Assembly: GCA_016871655.1 (NCBI GenBank)
Contig: VHCR01000020.1
Coordinates: 1 to 12,786 of the forward strand
Direction: 5' to 3'
Origin: Verrucomicrobiota bacterium
GTDB lineage: Bacteria > Verrucomicrobiota > Verrucomicrobiia > Chthoniobacterales > UBA6821
DNA length: 12,786 nt
This document shows, in pieces, positions 1-5,622 of the stretch (positions are counted from its first letter, which is position 1; each line of letters begins with the position of its first letter). The notes under the pieces are model-generated. The model saw nothing but the letters and a program-made list of their open reading frames with translations, was not told the origin of the DNA and ran no database searches. Both the position numbers and the translations under genes were made by a program.

Positions 1-190
1 TACCAAAACTGCTGAGCGCTTTTTCAAATTTCCTTCACAAAGATAGAAAGAAAAAAAGAGGTTCACAGAAATGGAAGCGATGGAAAGGATAGGAGAGATG
101 AATAAAAAAGGCTTTCTTTACGTCATTCTCCTCTTTTGGAGCTTCTGAAGGAGTTTTTTTGTCCCTTTCACCTTTACCGGAACGCTCTAA
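1..190. other. Left flank of the insertion sequence, no gene recognised
   Basis: No start codon with a convincing protein is seen on either strand. A minus-strand open frame (253 to 35) runs out of the IS into this flank and is rich in Lys and Glu, then Phe, but it matches no family I recognise and depends on IS sequence for its start. The stretch around 28-50 (TTCACAAAGATAGAAAG) faintly resembles one arm of the CACAAAG fold-back repeats found elsewhere in the window. The last three bases, TAA, match the three bases after the IS and are read as the target duplication. Confidence 0.4.
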
Positions 191-251
191 GAGGGTGTCT
201 TGAAATTCAAGGATAAGCATGTAATGATTAATAATCATAACAACTTGTGCC

Positions 252-791
252 ATGAAAAAACGGAAAGCGTATCCAGATGATTTAACAGATCAGGAGTGGA
301 AATTGATTGAAACTCTTACAGAAAATAAAAAAACTAACCGCGGAAGAAAACCCAAGTATGGTAAAAGAGAAATGCTCAATGCTATTTTCTATTTATTGCG
401 CACAGGTTGTTCGTGGCGTCATCTGCCGCATGATTTTCCACCATGGAAAACAGTCTATACACAACTGAGAACATGGAAGCAGAGAGGTTTTTTTCAAAAA
501 GCTAATCATTATTTACGGGGAGAGTTAAGAAAATCATTAGGGCGCAACAAATTTCCAACTGCAGGCATTATTGATAGCCAGTCAGTAAAAACAACAGAAA
601 GAGGAGGAGTCAAAGGCTATGATGGTGGCAACAAAGTAAAAGGACGTAAGCGCCATATTCTCGTCGATACACAGGGTTTTTTATTAGAAGCTCATGTTAC
701 AGAAGCGAATTTAAATGACCGAGAAGGTTTAAAACGATTGCTTGAAAAGATAGAAAACAGCTACCAACGACTAAAAAAAAATATGGGCTGA
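252..791 (+). CDS. IS5-family transposase, N-terminal frame (orfA)
   Basis: The 179-residue frame holds the N-terminal DNA-binding domain typical of this family (LTDQEWKLIE near residues 11-20, GRKPKYGKRE near 31-40, TGCSWRHLPHDFPPW near 51-65) and the first catalytic Asp in GIIDSQSVKT (D108), followed by GRKRHILVDTQG. It ends LKKNMG at a TGA just after a run of nine A (773-781). If one A is dropped or skipped, reading continues as LKKIWADMGYLGKS into the next frame, giving one protein of about 281 residues with triad D108, D180 and E243. This could be the programmed slippage known from several IS groups, or a plain inactivating mutation; the sequence alone does not decide. It acts on the ends at 191 and 1243. 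Confidence 0.85.
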   Translation: MKKRKAYPDDLTDQEWKLIETLTENKKTNRGRKPKYGKREMLNAIFYLLRTGCSWRHLPHDFPPWKTVYTQLRTWKQRGFFQKANHYLRGELRKSLGRNKFPTAGIIDSQSVKTTERGGVKGYDGGNKVKGRKRHILVDTQGFLLEAHVTEANLNDREGLKRLLEKIENSYQRLKKNMG

Positions 792-792
792 T
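775..792 (+). promoter_or_regulatory. Candidate frameshift or slippage site of the transposase
   Basis: Nine A residues (773-781) come just before the end of orfA. The orfB frame has a TAA at 772-774, so the switch must happen between 775 and 791. Dropping one A joins the frames as LKK-IWAD. Polymerase slippage on an A run or a +1 ribosomal shift would both do it; a simple mutation is the alternative. Confidence 0.5.
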
Positions 793-1098
793 ATGGGATA
801 CCTTGGAAAATCGATGCAAGCTATTACAGAAAGTTTTGGCCGCACTTTGGAGATTGTTAAGCGACCAAGAAAGTGGTTCAGAGTTCCTAGTGGGATTCAA
901 GACATCAATAGTTACCTTCGAGAACGTGGTATTGATACTTCAGATGGTTTCAAAATATTACCTCGAAGGTGGGTAGTAGAGCGAACTTTTGCTTGGATAA
1001 ATCGGTACAGACGCTTAAGCAAAGATTATGAATATTGCCATTACACCAGTGAAACATTTTTGTTTGTTGCCATGACAAGGACAATGCTGTCAACTTAG
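793..1098 (+). CDS. IS5-family transposase, C-terminal frame (orfB)
   Basis: This frame carries the rest of the RNase H-like fold: MGYLGKSM at the start, then the third catalytic residue Glu in RRWVVERTFAWINRYRR (E63 of this frame) and the usual C-terminal stretch ending TMLST. The frame is open from 775, and the second catalytic Asp (GAT at 790-792, in IWAD) lies just before its first ATG, so a protein started at 793 would lack that residue. Function therefore needs fusion to orfA through the A9 run at 773-781. The TAG stop (1096-1098) sits inside a copy of the IS end sequence. No separate ribosome site is seen upstream of 793, which also favours expression by frameshift. Confidence 0.8.
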   Translation: MGYLGKSMQAITESFGRTLEIVKRPRKWFRVPSGIQDINSYLRERGIDTSDGFKILPRRWVVERTFAWINRYRRLSKDYEYCHYTSETFLFVAMTRTMLST

Positions 1099-1247
1099 AG
1101 GGTGTCTTGAAAAAGCTAAAATCGCGCATTACTGCGTCACTGTGATGCTCGTCTTTGTCGAGTATTACTTATACACTCCTCGGCTCTGCTTCTCGCTCCT
1201 TGTACTGCATCAATTTAATACACTATATTTTCAAGACACCCTCTAAG
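1094..1247. repeat. MITE-like unit forming the right end of the IS
   Basis: A perfect 20-bp inverted repeat, CTTAGAGGGTGTCTTGAAAA at 1094-1113 against its complement at 1228-1247, encloses a non-coding body of about 114 bp. The body includes CAATTTAATACACTATAT (1211-1228), the core of the ends of the other MITE in this window. The match is longer and better than that between the two outer IS ends (15 bp). It may be a small non-autonomous element using the same transposase, or a repeat that replaced the original right end of the IS. Confidence 0.65.
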
Positions 1248-1254
1248 GGAAGCA

Positions 1255-1475
1255 ATTTACCACAAAGAACACAAAGCGGCTTACACCGAACATAGAGAAC
1301 ACAAAAAGAATTTGTTATAAAAAAATTCTTAGTCTTAGAAAAAGCATACACTTTTTTAAGTTGTCTTTGATTGTATTTTTCAAAGATTTAAAATTTTTTA
1401 TAAAAAATTTTATTTTGTGTTCCTTATGTTGTCGCTGAAAGCGGCATTTGTGTACTTTGAGGTGAATTCTTTTTT
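1255..1475. repeat. CACAAAG-type fold-back repeat, copy 1
   Basis: The left arm (from about 1257, ACCACAAAGAACACAAAGC) is answered by an inverted right arm (about 1435-1470: GTCGCTGAAAGCGGCATTTG, then CTTTGAGGTGAATTC). The interior is very AT-rich with AT palindromes, the clearest near 1388-1412. Layout and right-arm sequence closely match the copy at 9354-9604. No coding capacity is seen; it fills most of the gap between the IS and the next gene. It could work as a transcript-end hairpin or be a mobile or spreading repeat. Confidence 0.75.
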
Positions 1476-1568
1476 ATAAAAAGATATTGTGTTTGGGGTG
1501 GAGCGGAGTATGTTTTCCTTGTGGAGAAATTTTTTTCTTCAAAACTTAACCAACAACAAACCAAAATC

Positions 1569-2276
1569 ATGAAAAAAACCATTATAACATGCCTTGCAGT
1601 TTTTGTTAGCCTTTGTGTGCTTCACGCTGATCCGGACCCTGCACAGCCGACCGCCGGTGATTGCTTAAAAAATTGTTTCATCGTTGTTACCAGAGGAGAT
1701 GATGGGAAAACCGTTGAACTTCCAATGGATCGCAGGCTTTCGGTTCATTTAAAGAGTGATACCGTTTGGTTTCGTGATGCCAAGGCAGAAAAACATTGGA
1801 CCAGTAAAGGTGGCTCTTTGAAAACTTGGATTCCTAACCTCATTGGTGCTACCGATGAGCCAGCATCTTTGACCAAAGATGGCGTTTTAAAATTGAGTGA
1901 TGATAACATCTTCACTAGCGAACCAGTTTGGGATACAGGCAAGAAAGCTCCTGATATCCAAGAAGGTGTTTCTCATGATGAATTTATTTTTGAGCCACAG
2001 AAAGTGGGTGATACCAAAATTACTTTTCATCTCCGCAAAACAGTTGTTGATAAAAAAGGAAAATCTTCTGAAAAATGTGAAGACAAAGTCTCTTTCAACG
2101 TTCATGTTGTAGAGGCTCTAACACCTCCTGCTCCCGCTGCTCCAACAGAGCAAGCTGAATCAGTAACGCCGCCAGCTGAAGCAGTAACGCCGCCAGCTGA
2201 AGCAACAAAGCCAGGTGAAGCAATAGAGCCAGTTAAATCAGCAAAACCAGAAAAATCAGTTACACCAGCTAGCTAA
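1569..2276 (+). CDS. Exported protein of unknown function with Pro-rich tail
   Basis: The 235-residue protein begins MKKTIITCLAVFVSLCVLHA, a clear Sec signal peptide with likely cleavage after residue 20. The frame is open further upstream to a GTG at 1521, but the signal peptide argues for the ATG at 1569. The middle (about residues 25-180) looks like a beta-rich domain, with DEFIFEPQKVGDTKITFHLRK near its end followed by a short strand ending FNVHVVEA; this faintly recalls the Ig-like fold of chagasin-type (I42) inhibitors, without the key motifs, so I do not assign it. The last 55 residues are low-complexity Pro/Ala/Glu/Lys, with a seven-residue unit AVTPPAE duplicated exactly. Such tails often span the periplasm or cell wall. 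The gene stands alone and ends in a strong terminator. Confidence 0.8.
   Translation: MKKTIITCLAVFVSLCVLHADPDPAQPTAGDCLKNCFIVVTRGDDGKTVELPMDRRLSVHLKSDTVWFRDAKAEKHWTSKGGSLKTWIPNLIGATDEPASLTKDGVLKLSDDNIFTSEPVWDTGKKAPDIQEGVSHDEFIFEPQKVGDTKITFHLRKTVVDKKGKSSEKCEDKVSFNVHVVEALTPPAPAAPTEQAESVTPPAEAVTPPAEATKPGEAIEPVKSAKPEKSVTPAS
2161..2202 (+). repeat. Two perfect 21-bp tandem repeats inside the coding sequence
   Basis: The 21-bp unit beginning CAGTAACGCCGCCAGCTGAA is present twice head to tail with no mismatch, adding seven residues (VTPPAEA) to the Pro-rich tail. Being in frame, it can change tail length without breaking the protein. Confidence 0.9.
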
Positions 2277-2297
2277 TTTTTAGTAAAGAAAAACCAC

Positions 2298-2335
2298 AAC
2301 AGCGCCGGTGAGCTTCTCATCGGCGCTGTTTTTTT
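2298..2335 (+). terminator. Rho-independent terminator
   Basis: A 15-bp stem (2298-2312 with 2316-2330, one G-T pair) encloses a three-base loop CTT and runs straight into a seven-T tract. It lies 22 bases after the TAA of the exported protein, which it must serve. Confidence 0.95.
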
Positions 2336-2357
2336 GTTTAGTGAGCATTCAGTTTAA

Positions 2358-2533
2358 CCTGCAAATTTCATACTGATCCTGCTACGGCTTGCGAAACCCT
2401 GATGGATACAGCGTCAAGCTCGGATTGCTCCTCGAGCGGTATGGAGAATACAGCCGTCGTCGTAACCCATCGCCTTCCTTGTCTGCATCAGGATTCGCGG
2501 CGCCTCGCGACGAAGCAGTATGAAATTTGCGGG
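2358..2533. repeat. Palindromic MITE-like element, 176 bp
   Basis: The ends CCTGCAAATTTCATACTG (2358-2375) and CAGTATGAAATTTGCGGG (2516-2533) match in 17 of 18 positions when inverted. Inside, GCGAA..CCTGATG near 2391-2403 is answered by CATCAGG.TTCGC near 2486-2500, so the whole unit can fold on itself. It has no coding capacity and no sequence in common with the other repeat families here. It fills the gap between two convergent genes. Confidence 0.8.
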
Positions 2534-2586
2534 CTAGGGATTAAAAGAACAAGTCGCAATAGTTCGATTATTTATTGAAAGTGGTA

Positions 2587-3162
2587 TTACTTCCACAAAA
2601 ACGATTGAGTTAGTCCAACAATTTTTCCATCAACAATGAGGAGCGCGCGCCAGGAAGTGACTCGGCCGTTTTCTAAATAATCATCGCCAATGACTTTAAA
2701 AATGGAAGTCCGCGAGCCCTGCATTTGAGGATAGTTAATTTCTTGAGCGAGAACTTCGTTTCCTAAGCCTGCTTGATGGTATTCCAAACGAATGGTGACA
2801 TCCTCACGAGGTCCGTGATTCCACCAATAAAAATTGAGATAGCAGCCGCGAATGGCATCTTGCTCGATTCTGGTGGTGGCTGGCCACATATAGGAGCGCC
2901 TCATGAAGTTGATCGCATCAGATCGGCTCGGACGAAATGTCGTTGGGTCATTGAGAAATTGCGTCTCCTTGCGAAATGCAAAATAGCGATTGATCGAGAG
3001 TGGAAGAACGGGGGCTTTCTCGAGCTTAACAACAGGGGGTTGGGTGGCGCACGAGGTTAATAGACTGCAGCCTATTAACAGGCTATAGGCTATAGGCTGT
3101 AGGCTGCAGGATTTGCAGAGACGGAAAAAAATAGCTCTTAATTTATAGATCATGAGTTTCAT
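2587..3162 (-). CDS. Putative lipoprotein of unknown function
   Basis: The 191-residue protein starts MKLMIYKLRAIFF and has a long N-terminal region ending in a lipobox, LLTSC, with Cys38 as the expected lipidation site. A typical lipoprotein signal is 18-25 residues, so this one is long; ATG codons for M1 and M4 are both possible. The mature part has RSDAINFMRRSYMWPATTR near residues 80-100 and then strands such as YLNFYWWNHGP, VTIRLEYHQAG and SWRALLIVDGKIVGLTQ, suggesting a beta-rich envelope domain. I do not recognise the family. Residues 19-34 are encoded by an array of seven-base repeats, an odd origin for a signal peptide. It follows the GuaB3-like gene after about 105 bp and may be the last gene of its run. 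Confidence 0.75.
   Translation of the reverse strand: MKLMIYKLRAIFFRLCKSCSLQPIAYSLLIGCSLLTSCATQPPVVKLEKAPVLPLSINRYFAFRKETQFLNDPTTFRPSRSDAINFMRRSYMWPATTRIEQDAIRGCYLNFYWWNHGPREDVTIRLEYHQAGLGNEVLAQEINYPQMQGSRTSIFKVIGDDYLENGRVTSWRALLIVDGKIVGLTQSFLWK
3065..3109. repeat. Seven-base repeat array 1 with inverted flank
   Basis: Four units AGGCTAT, AGGCTAT, AGGCTGT, AGGCTGC occupy 3080-3107. The outer parts CTGCAGCCT (3065-3073) and AGGCTGCAG (3101-3109) are inverted copies. The array lies inside the 5' part of the lipoprotein gene. Confidence 0.85.
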
Positions 3163-3223
3163 TATTCAACGAATGATTAAAAAAGAGATTCTATTTTTTA
3201 AATTGCTTCACGTAAAAATTTTT

Positions 3224-3271
3224 CCTACCACCTATTACCTACAACCTGCTAACAGCCTTCCAGGCTGTTAG
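3224..3271. repeat. Seven-base repeat array 3 plus hairpin at the end of the GuaB3-like gene
   Basis: Units CCTACCA, CCTATTA, CCTACAA, CCTGCTA run from 3224 to 3251 (read on the other strand they are the GGTTGTA type). They merge into a perfect 10-bp hairpin, CTAACAGCCT (3249-3258), loop TCC, AGGCTGTTAG (3262-3271), which contains the TAA stop of the GuaB3-like gene. No T tract follows on the minus strand, so it is not a textbook terminator. Confidence 0.8.
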
Positions 3272-4446
3272 CGCGTCCCCATTCCGACATGCTGGACGGT
3301 TTGGAAAAGTTTTCCTTCCGTTTTGATCGAAGGGGCAATGATGATTTCCGTTTCTTGGAATTCTTTCATCGTCATCGCGCCAACGTTACCCATGCAGGTG
3401 GTGATGGCACCGACGAGATTTTGACTTCCATCATCAACAACAGCAGGTCCAAAAAGAATTTGTTCCAGCGAGCCAGTTGATCCAACGTGAATGCGCGTGC
3501 CGCGTGGCAAGTTGGCATGAGGTGTGGCCATGCCCCAGTGGTAGCCTTTGCCGGGAGCTTCAAAAGCTTTTGCAAAAGCACTTCCAACCATGACGGCATC
3601 GGAACCGCAAGCGAGCGCTTTGCAAACATCGCCTCCTTTGCTCATGCCACCATCGGTGATGATCGGAACATAGCGTGCAGTCTTTTTAAAATAAGCATCA
3701 CGAGCTGCAGCACAGTCAACAGTAGCGGTGACTTGAGGGACGCCCAATCCAAGAACGCCACGTGAGGTGCAAGCAGCTCCAGGACCAACGCCAATGAGGA
3801 CACCGCTGACGCCGCATTCCATCAGCTCCAAGGTGACATCGTAGCCAACAGCGTTGCCGACGATGACAGGAATCGGAAGTGTTTTACAAAACTTAGCAAG
3901 ATCAAGTGATTGATATTTAGTCGAGATGTGACGAACAGTGGAGACGGTGCTCTGAACTACAAAAAGATCAGCACCAGCTGCAGCGGCAATTGGACCAACG
4001 TGCTCGGCGCGTTGAGGGATTGAGCTGACAGCAGCTAAAACGCCAGCATCTTTGATCGCGGCGATCCGCTTTGCAATGAGGTCATCGCGCACCGGTTGCT
4101 GATACATTTTTTGGAGCAAAGCGGTGACACTTTCTTTGTCAGCGCTTAAGACTTCTGCGAGCACTTCATCCGGATTATCATAGCGAGTCTGAATACCATC
4201 CAAATTCAAGACAGCGACGCCGCCAAGTTTGCCCATCGCAATAGCAAAGCGAACATCGACGACACCATCCATCGCGCTTGCCATAATGGGAATGGAAAGC
4301 TCTAAATGAGTCCCATCTTTGCGAGGAATGCAAAAGCTGGTATCAACTTCTTCTGGGTTGATCGTGACTGAGCCAGGAACGAGTGCGATCTCGTCAAATC
4401 CGTAAGTGACGCGTGCCTTACGATTACGTCCAATCCACATGCCCAT
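3268..4446 (-). CDS. guaB3: GuaB3-type IMP dehydrogenase-related protein
   Basis: The 392-residue TIM-barrel protein has the IMP dehydrogenase/GMP reductase motifs: PIMASAMDGV near residues 53-62, the loop GPGAACTSRGVLGLG with the likely catalytic Cys226, IITDGGMSKGGDV near 262-274 and AVMVGSAFAKA near 284-294. There is no room for the CBS pair found in standard GuaB (about 490 residues); only some 40 residues join the barrel strands there. This matches the GuaB3 group known from actinobacteria, cyanobacteria and others, some of whose members convert IMP to XMP. The frame is open to an ATG at 4476, but AAGGAGG lies eight bases before the ATG at 4446, and the previous gene's TAA falls in between, so I choose 4446. 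It is the only start here with such a strong ribosome site. Confidence 0.85.
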   Translation of the reverse strand: MGMWIGRNRKARVTYGFDEIALVPGSVTINPEEVDTSFCIPRKDGTHLELSIPIMASAMDGVVDVRFAIAMGKLGGVAVLNLDGIQTRYDNPDEVLAEVLSADKESVTALLQKMYQQPVRDDLIAKRIAAIKDAGVLAAVSSIPQRAEHVGPIAAAAGADLFVVQSTVSTVRHISTKYQSLDLAKFCKTLPIPVIVGNAVGYDVTLELMECGVSGVLIGVGPGAACTSRGVLGLGVPQVTATVDCAAARDAYFKKTARYVPIITDGGMSKGGDVCKALACGSDAVMVGSAFAKAFEAPGKGYHWGMATPHANLPRGTRIHVGSTGSLEQILFGPAVVDDGSQNLVGAITTCMGNVGAMTMKEFQETEIIIAPSIKTEGKLFQTVQHVGMGTR

Positions 4447-4461
4447 ATTAGAGTCCTCCTT
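4447..4461 (-). promoter_or_regulatory. Strong ribosome binding site that fixes the guaB3 start
   Basis: On the minus strand AAGGAGG (4461-4455) stands eight bases before ATG 4446-4444. The stop TAA of the zinc-ribbon gene (4450-4448) lies between them with a single base to spare, a typical arrangement for translational coupling. Confidence 0.85.
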
Positions 4462-4687
4462 GATCGTTGTACTCATTCAGACTGCCGCAGGAAGGGCAAG
4501 AGAGAATGGTGTTGGTTTCAGGCTTAGTTAAAGAAGCACCACAGATGCGACAAAGAAAGTGCTGAGATGATGACGTTGAAGAGAGATATTTACGAAGCAT
4601 TTCATATCCTATCCAAAGGACTAAAATTCCAGCAAGAAAAATTGTAAGATAAATGAAGACGAACCAGGCAAGGGTGAGGGAGAGCAT
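4448..4687 (-). CDS. Small membrane protein with zinc ribbon
   Basis: The 79-residue protein has one hydrophobic helix at about residues 4-31 (TLAWFVFIYLTIFLAGILVLW) followed by a cytoplasmic or periplasmic zinc ribbon with two Cys pairs, CRIC and CPSC, in the last 35 residues. The frame is open upstream to 4870, but that part is translated repeat sequence, so the start is placed at the ATG at 4687. The function is unknown; short proteins of this shape are often accessory subunits or assembly factors. Its TAA is one base from the guaB3 ATG, so the two are probably translated together. A TonB-like gene ends 137 bp upstream, with the gap made entirely of repeats. Confidence 0.7.
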   Translation of the reverse strand: MLSLTLAWFVFIYLTIFLAGILVLWIGYEMLRKYLSSTSSSQHFLCRICGASLTKPETNTILSCPSCGSLNEYNDQGGL

Positions 4688-4700
4688 GGGGCAATGTGGG

Positions 4701-4727
4701 GTAGGTTGTAGGTGGTAGGTTGTAGGG
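4701..4727. repeat. Seven-base repeat array 2
   Basis: Units GTAGGTT, GTAGGTG, GTAGGTT and GTAGGG follow each other without gaps just upstream of the zinc-ribbon start codon, where a ribosome site would be expected. Confidence 0.85.
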
Positions 4728-4747
4728 AAAAAGTTGCTTCGAAGCAG

Positions 4748-4825
4748 TTGAAGTTGAAGTTTCGTCTTGCCTTCGGCAAAAATAGCATTTTTATTTCGCG
4801 AAGCGCACGAAACTTCAATTTCAAC
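4748..4825. repeat. Fold-back repeat between the TonB-like and zinc-ribbon genes
   Basis: GTTGAAGTTGAAGTTTCGT (4748-4766) and ACGAAACTTCAATTTCAAC (4807-4825) are inverted copies with one mismatch in 19. Within the loop TTGCCTTCGGCAA makes a small second stem. A 15-bp palindrome TATCGC..GCGATA follows at 4826-4841 and contains part of the TonB-like stop codon region. Confidence 0.8.
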
Positions 4826-5562
4826 TATCGCGTAGCGATATTTCCCCAAATAACAAGCAATGTCCCCCACGTTTCATGATCAGTTTTTGTAAAACTAAGA
4901 GTCATCGCCCAGCGGCTTGCAACCTCGTCGGCAGCGGCATTACCGCACGATTGTGAGACAATGACATGGCGAGGAATTCCTTCTGCATCGATGTTGAGTG
5001 TTAATTTTGTCGGCGGGAGTGGGAGTGTTGCTTCTGAGGGCAAGAGGGGAGTTCCTAGTGCGCCTGCGATCCGCGCTGAGAGGGGATCTGAGAGCTGGAT
5101 TGTGGTCTTTTGTTGGATGGGCTTAATGCTTGCGGCTGGAATAGCAGTTGTATTGGGTGAAACAAAAGAAGGAAGGGCTGCTTGATCGGTAGGTGGAAGC
5201 AAATCAGCTGCAAGATCCTTTTGTGAAATGGGCAAAGGACGTAGCGCAGGGGAGGCTGGTTTCGGATCGTAAATAGAAGAGGGAATAGGAAGACGTGCTG
5301 CTTGAATTGTTTTTAGAGGAGAAAAAATCGACGGGTCGTTTGATTTTAACCAGCAAGAAATTTGTTGAGAGGAAGGTGAGTTGGGCGCAAGAAAAAAAAC
5401 CTGAGCGGGAACTGGTTTGCTGAGGTGTGATGGCGCATAGACAATTTTAAAAAGATAAATCGTCGAGAGATGAAAGAGCGCTGCAAGGAGAATGAAAAAC
5501 GGTAGGGCGAGGCGTGGAGCGTTCTTTATCGGCGAGTTAAAAAGAGTGGAGCGAGATAGCAT
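4825..5562 (-). CDS. TonB-like energy transducer protein
   Basis: The 245-residue protein has a short N-terminal tail, a single membrane helix at about residues 17-42 (LALPFFILLAALFHLSTIYLF), a long Pro/Ser/Ala-rich middle (about 45-185) and a C-terminal domain of about 60 residues with LTLNIDAEGIPRHVIVSQSCG and LSFTKTDHETWGTLLVIWG. This order of anchor, Pro-rich spacer and compact C-terminal domain is that of TonB/TolA proteins, and the gene follows exbB and exbD on the same strand. The C-terminal domain lacks an obvious YP motif, so the family fit is structural and by context rather than by signature. Its job would be to couple inner-membrane energy to an outer-membrane or envelope partner. 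The final codons (NIATR) and the stop lie in a palindrome. Confidence 0.7.
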   Translation of the reverse strand: MLSRSTLFNSPIKNAPRLALPFFILLAALFHLSTIYLFKIVYAPSHLSKPVPAQVFFLAPNSPSSQQISCWLKSNDPSIFSPLKTIQAARLPIPSSIYDPKPASPALRPLPISQKDLAADLLPPTDQAALPSFVSPNTTAIPAASIKPIQQKTTIQLSDPLSARIAGALGTPLLPSEATLPLPPTKLTLNIDAEGIPRHVIVSQSCGNAAADEVASRWAMTLSFTKTDHETWGTLLVIWGNIATR

Positions 5563-5566
5563 TTAA

Positions 5567-5614
5567 AAGTGTATTAAATTGAAAACTGAAAAACACAAAA
5601 ACAATTTAATGATA
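5567..5614. repeat. Short degenerate copy of the MITE end sequence
   Basis: AGTGTATTAAATTGAAAA (5568-5585) matches the inner part of the MITE ends at 8399 and 10853. ATTAAATTG (5573-5581) is answered by CAATTTAAT (5602-5610) then GATAT, so both ends may be present with almost no body. It occupies the whole gap between exbD and the TonB-like gene. Confidence 0.6.
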
Positions 5615-5622
5615 TGCGTTGT

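Larger units (their letters stand above)
191..1243 (+). mobile_element. IS5-family insertion sequence, about 1053 bp, IS427/IS1031-like group
   Basis: The left end GAGGGTGTCTTGAAA (191-205) is matched inverted at the right end TTTCAAGACACCCTC (1229-1243). TAA stands on both sides (188-190 and 1244-1246), fitting the 2-3 bp TA or TNA duplications known for this branch of IS5. Inside are two consecutive plus-strand frames that together make a DDE transposase. The region from 1098 to 1243 does not code and carries a second, directly oriented copy of the end sequence at 1098, so the right part may be a nested MITE or a replaced end. Family call is by protein motifs and ends; the exact IS name is not known to me. 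Confidence 0.85.

Noticed and set aside
35..253. Minus-strand open frame of 72 codons at the left edge
   Set aside because: It starts inside the IS end and its residues look like chance translation; no family resemblance. A gene cut by the IS is possible but there is no matching half on the far side, where repeats begin.
4447..4476. Earlier ATG (4476) for the GuaB3-like protein
   Set aside because: It would overlap the zinc-ribbon gene and lacks a ribosome site, while the ATG at 4446 has AAGGAGG at ideal distance.
4688..4870. N-terminal extension of the zinc-ribbon frame
   Set aside because: The extra residues are translated fold-back and seven-base repeats and the antisense end of the TonB-like gene's palindrome; the ATG at 4687 begins directly with the membrane helix.
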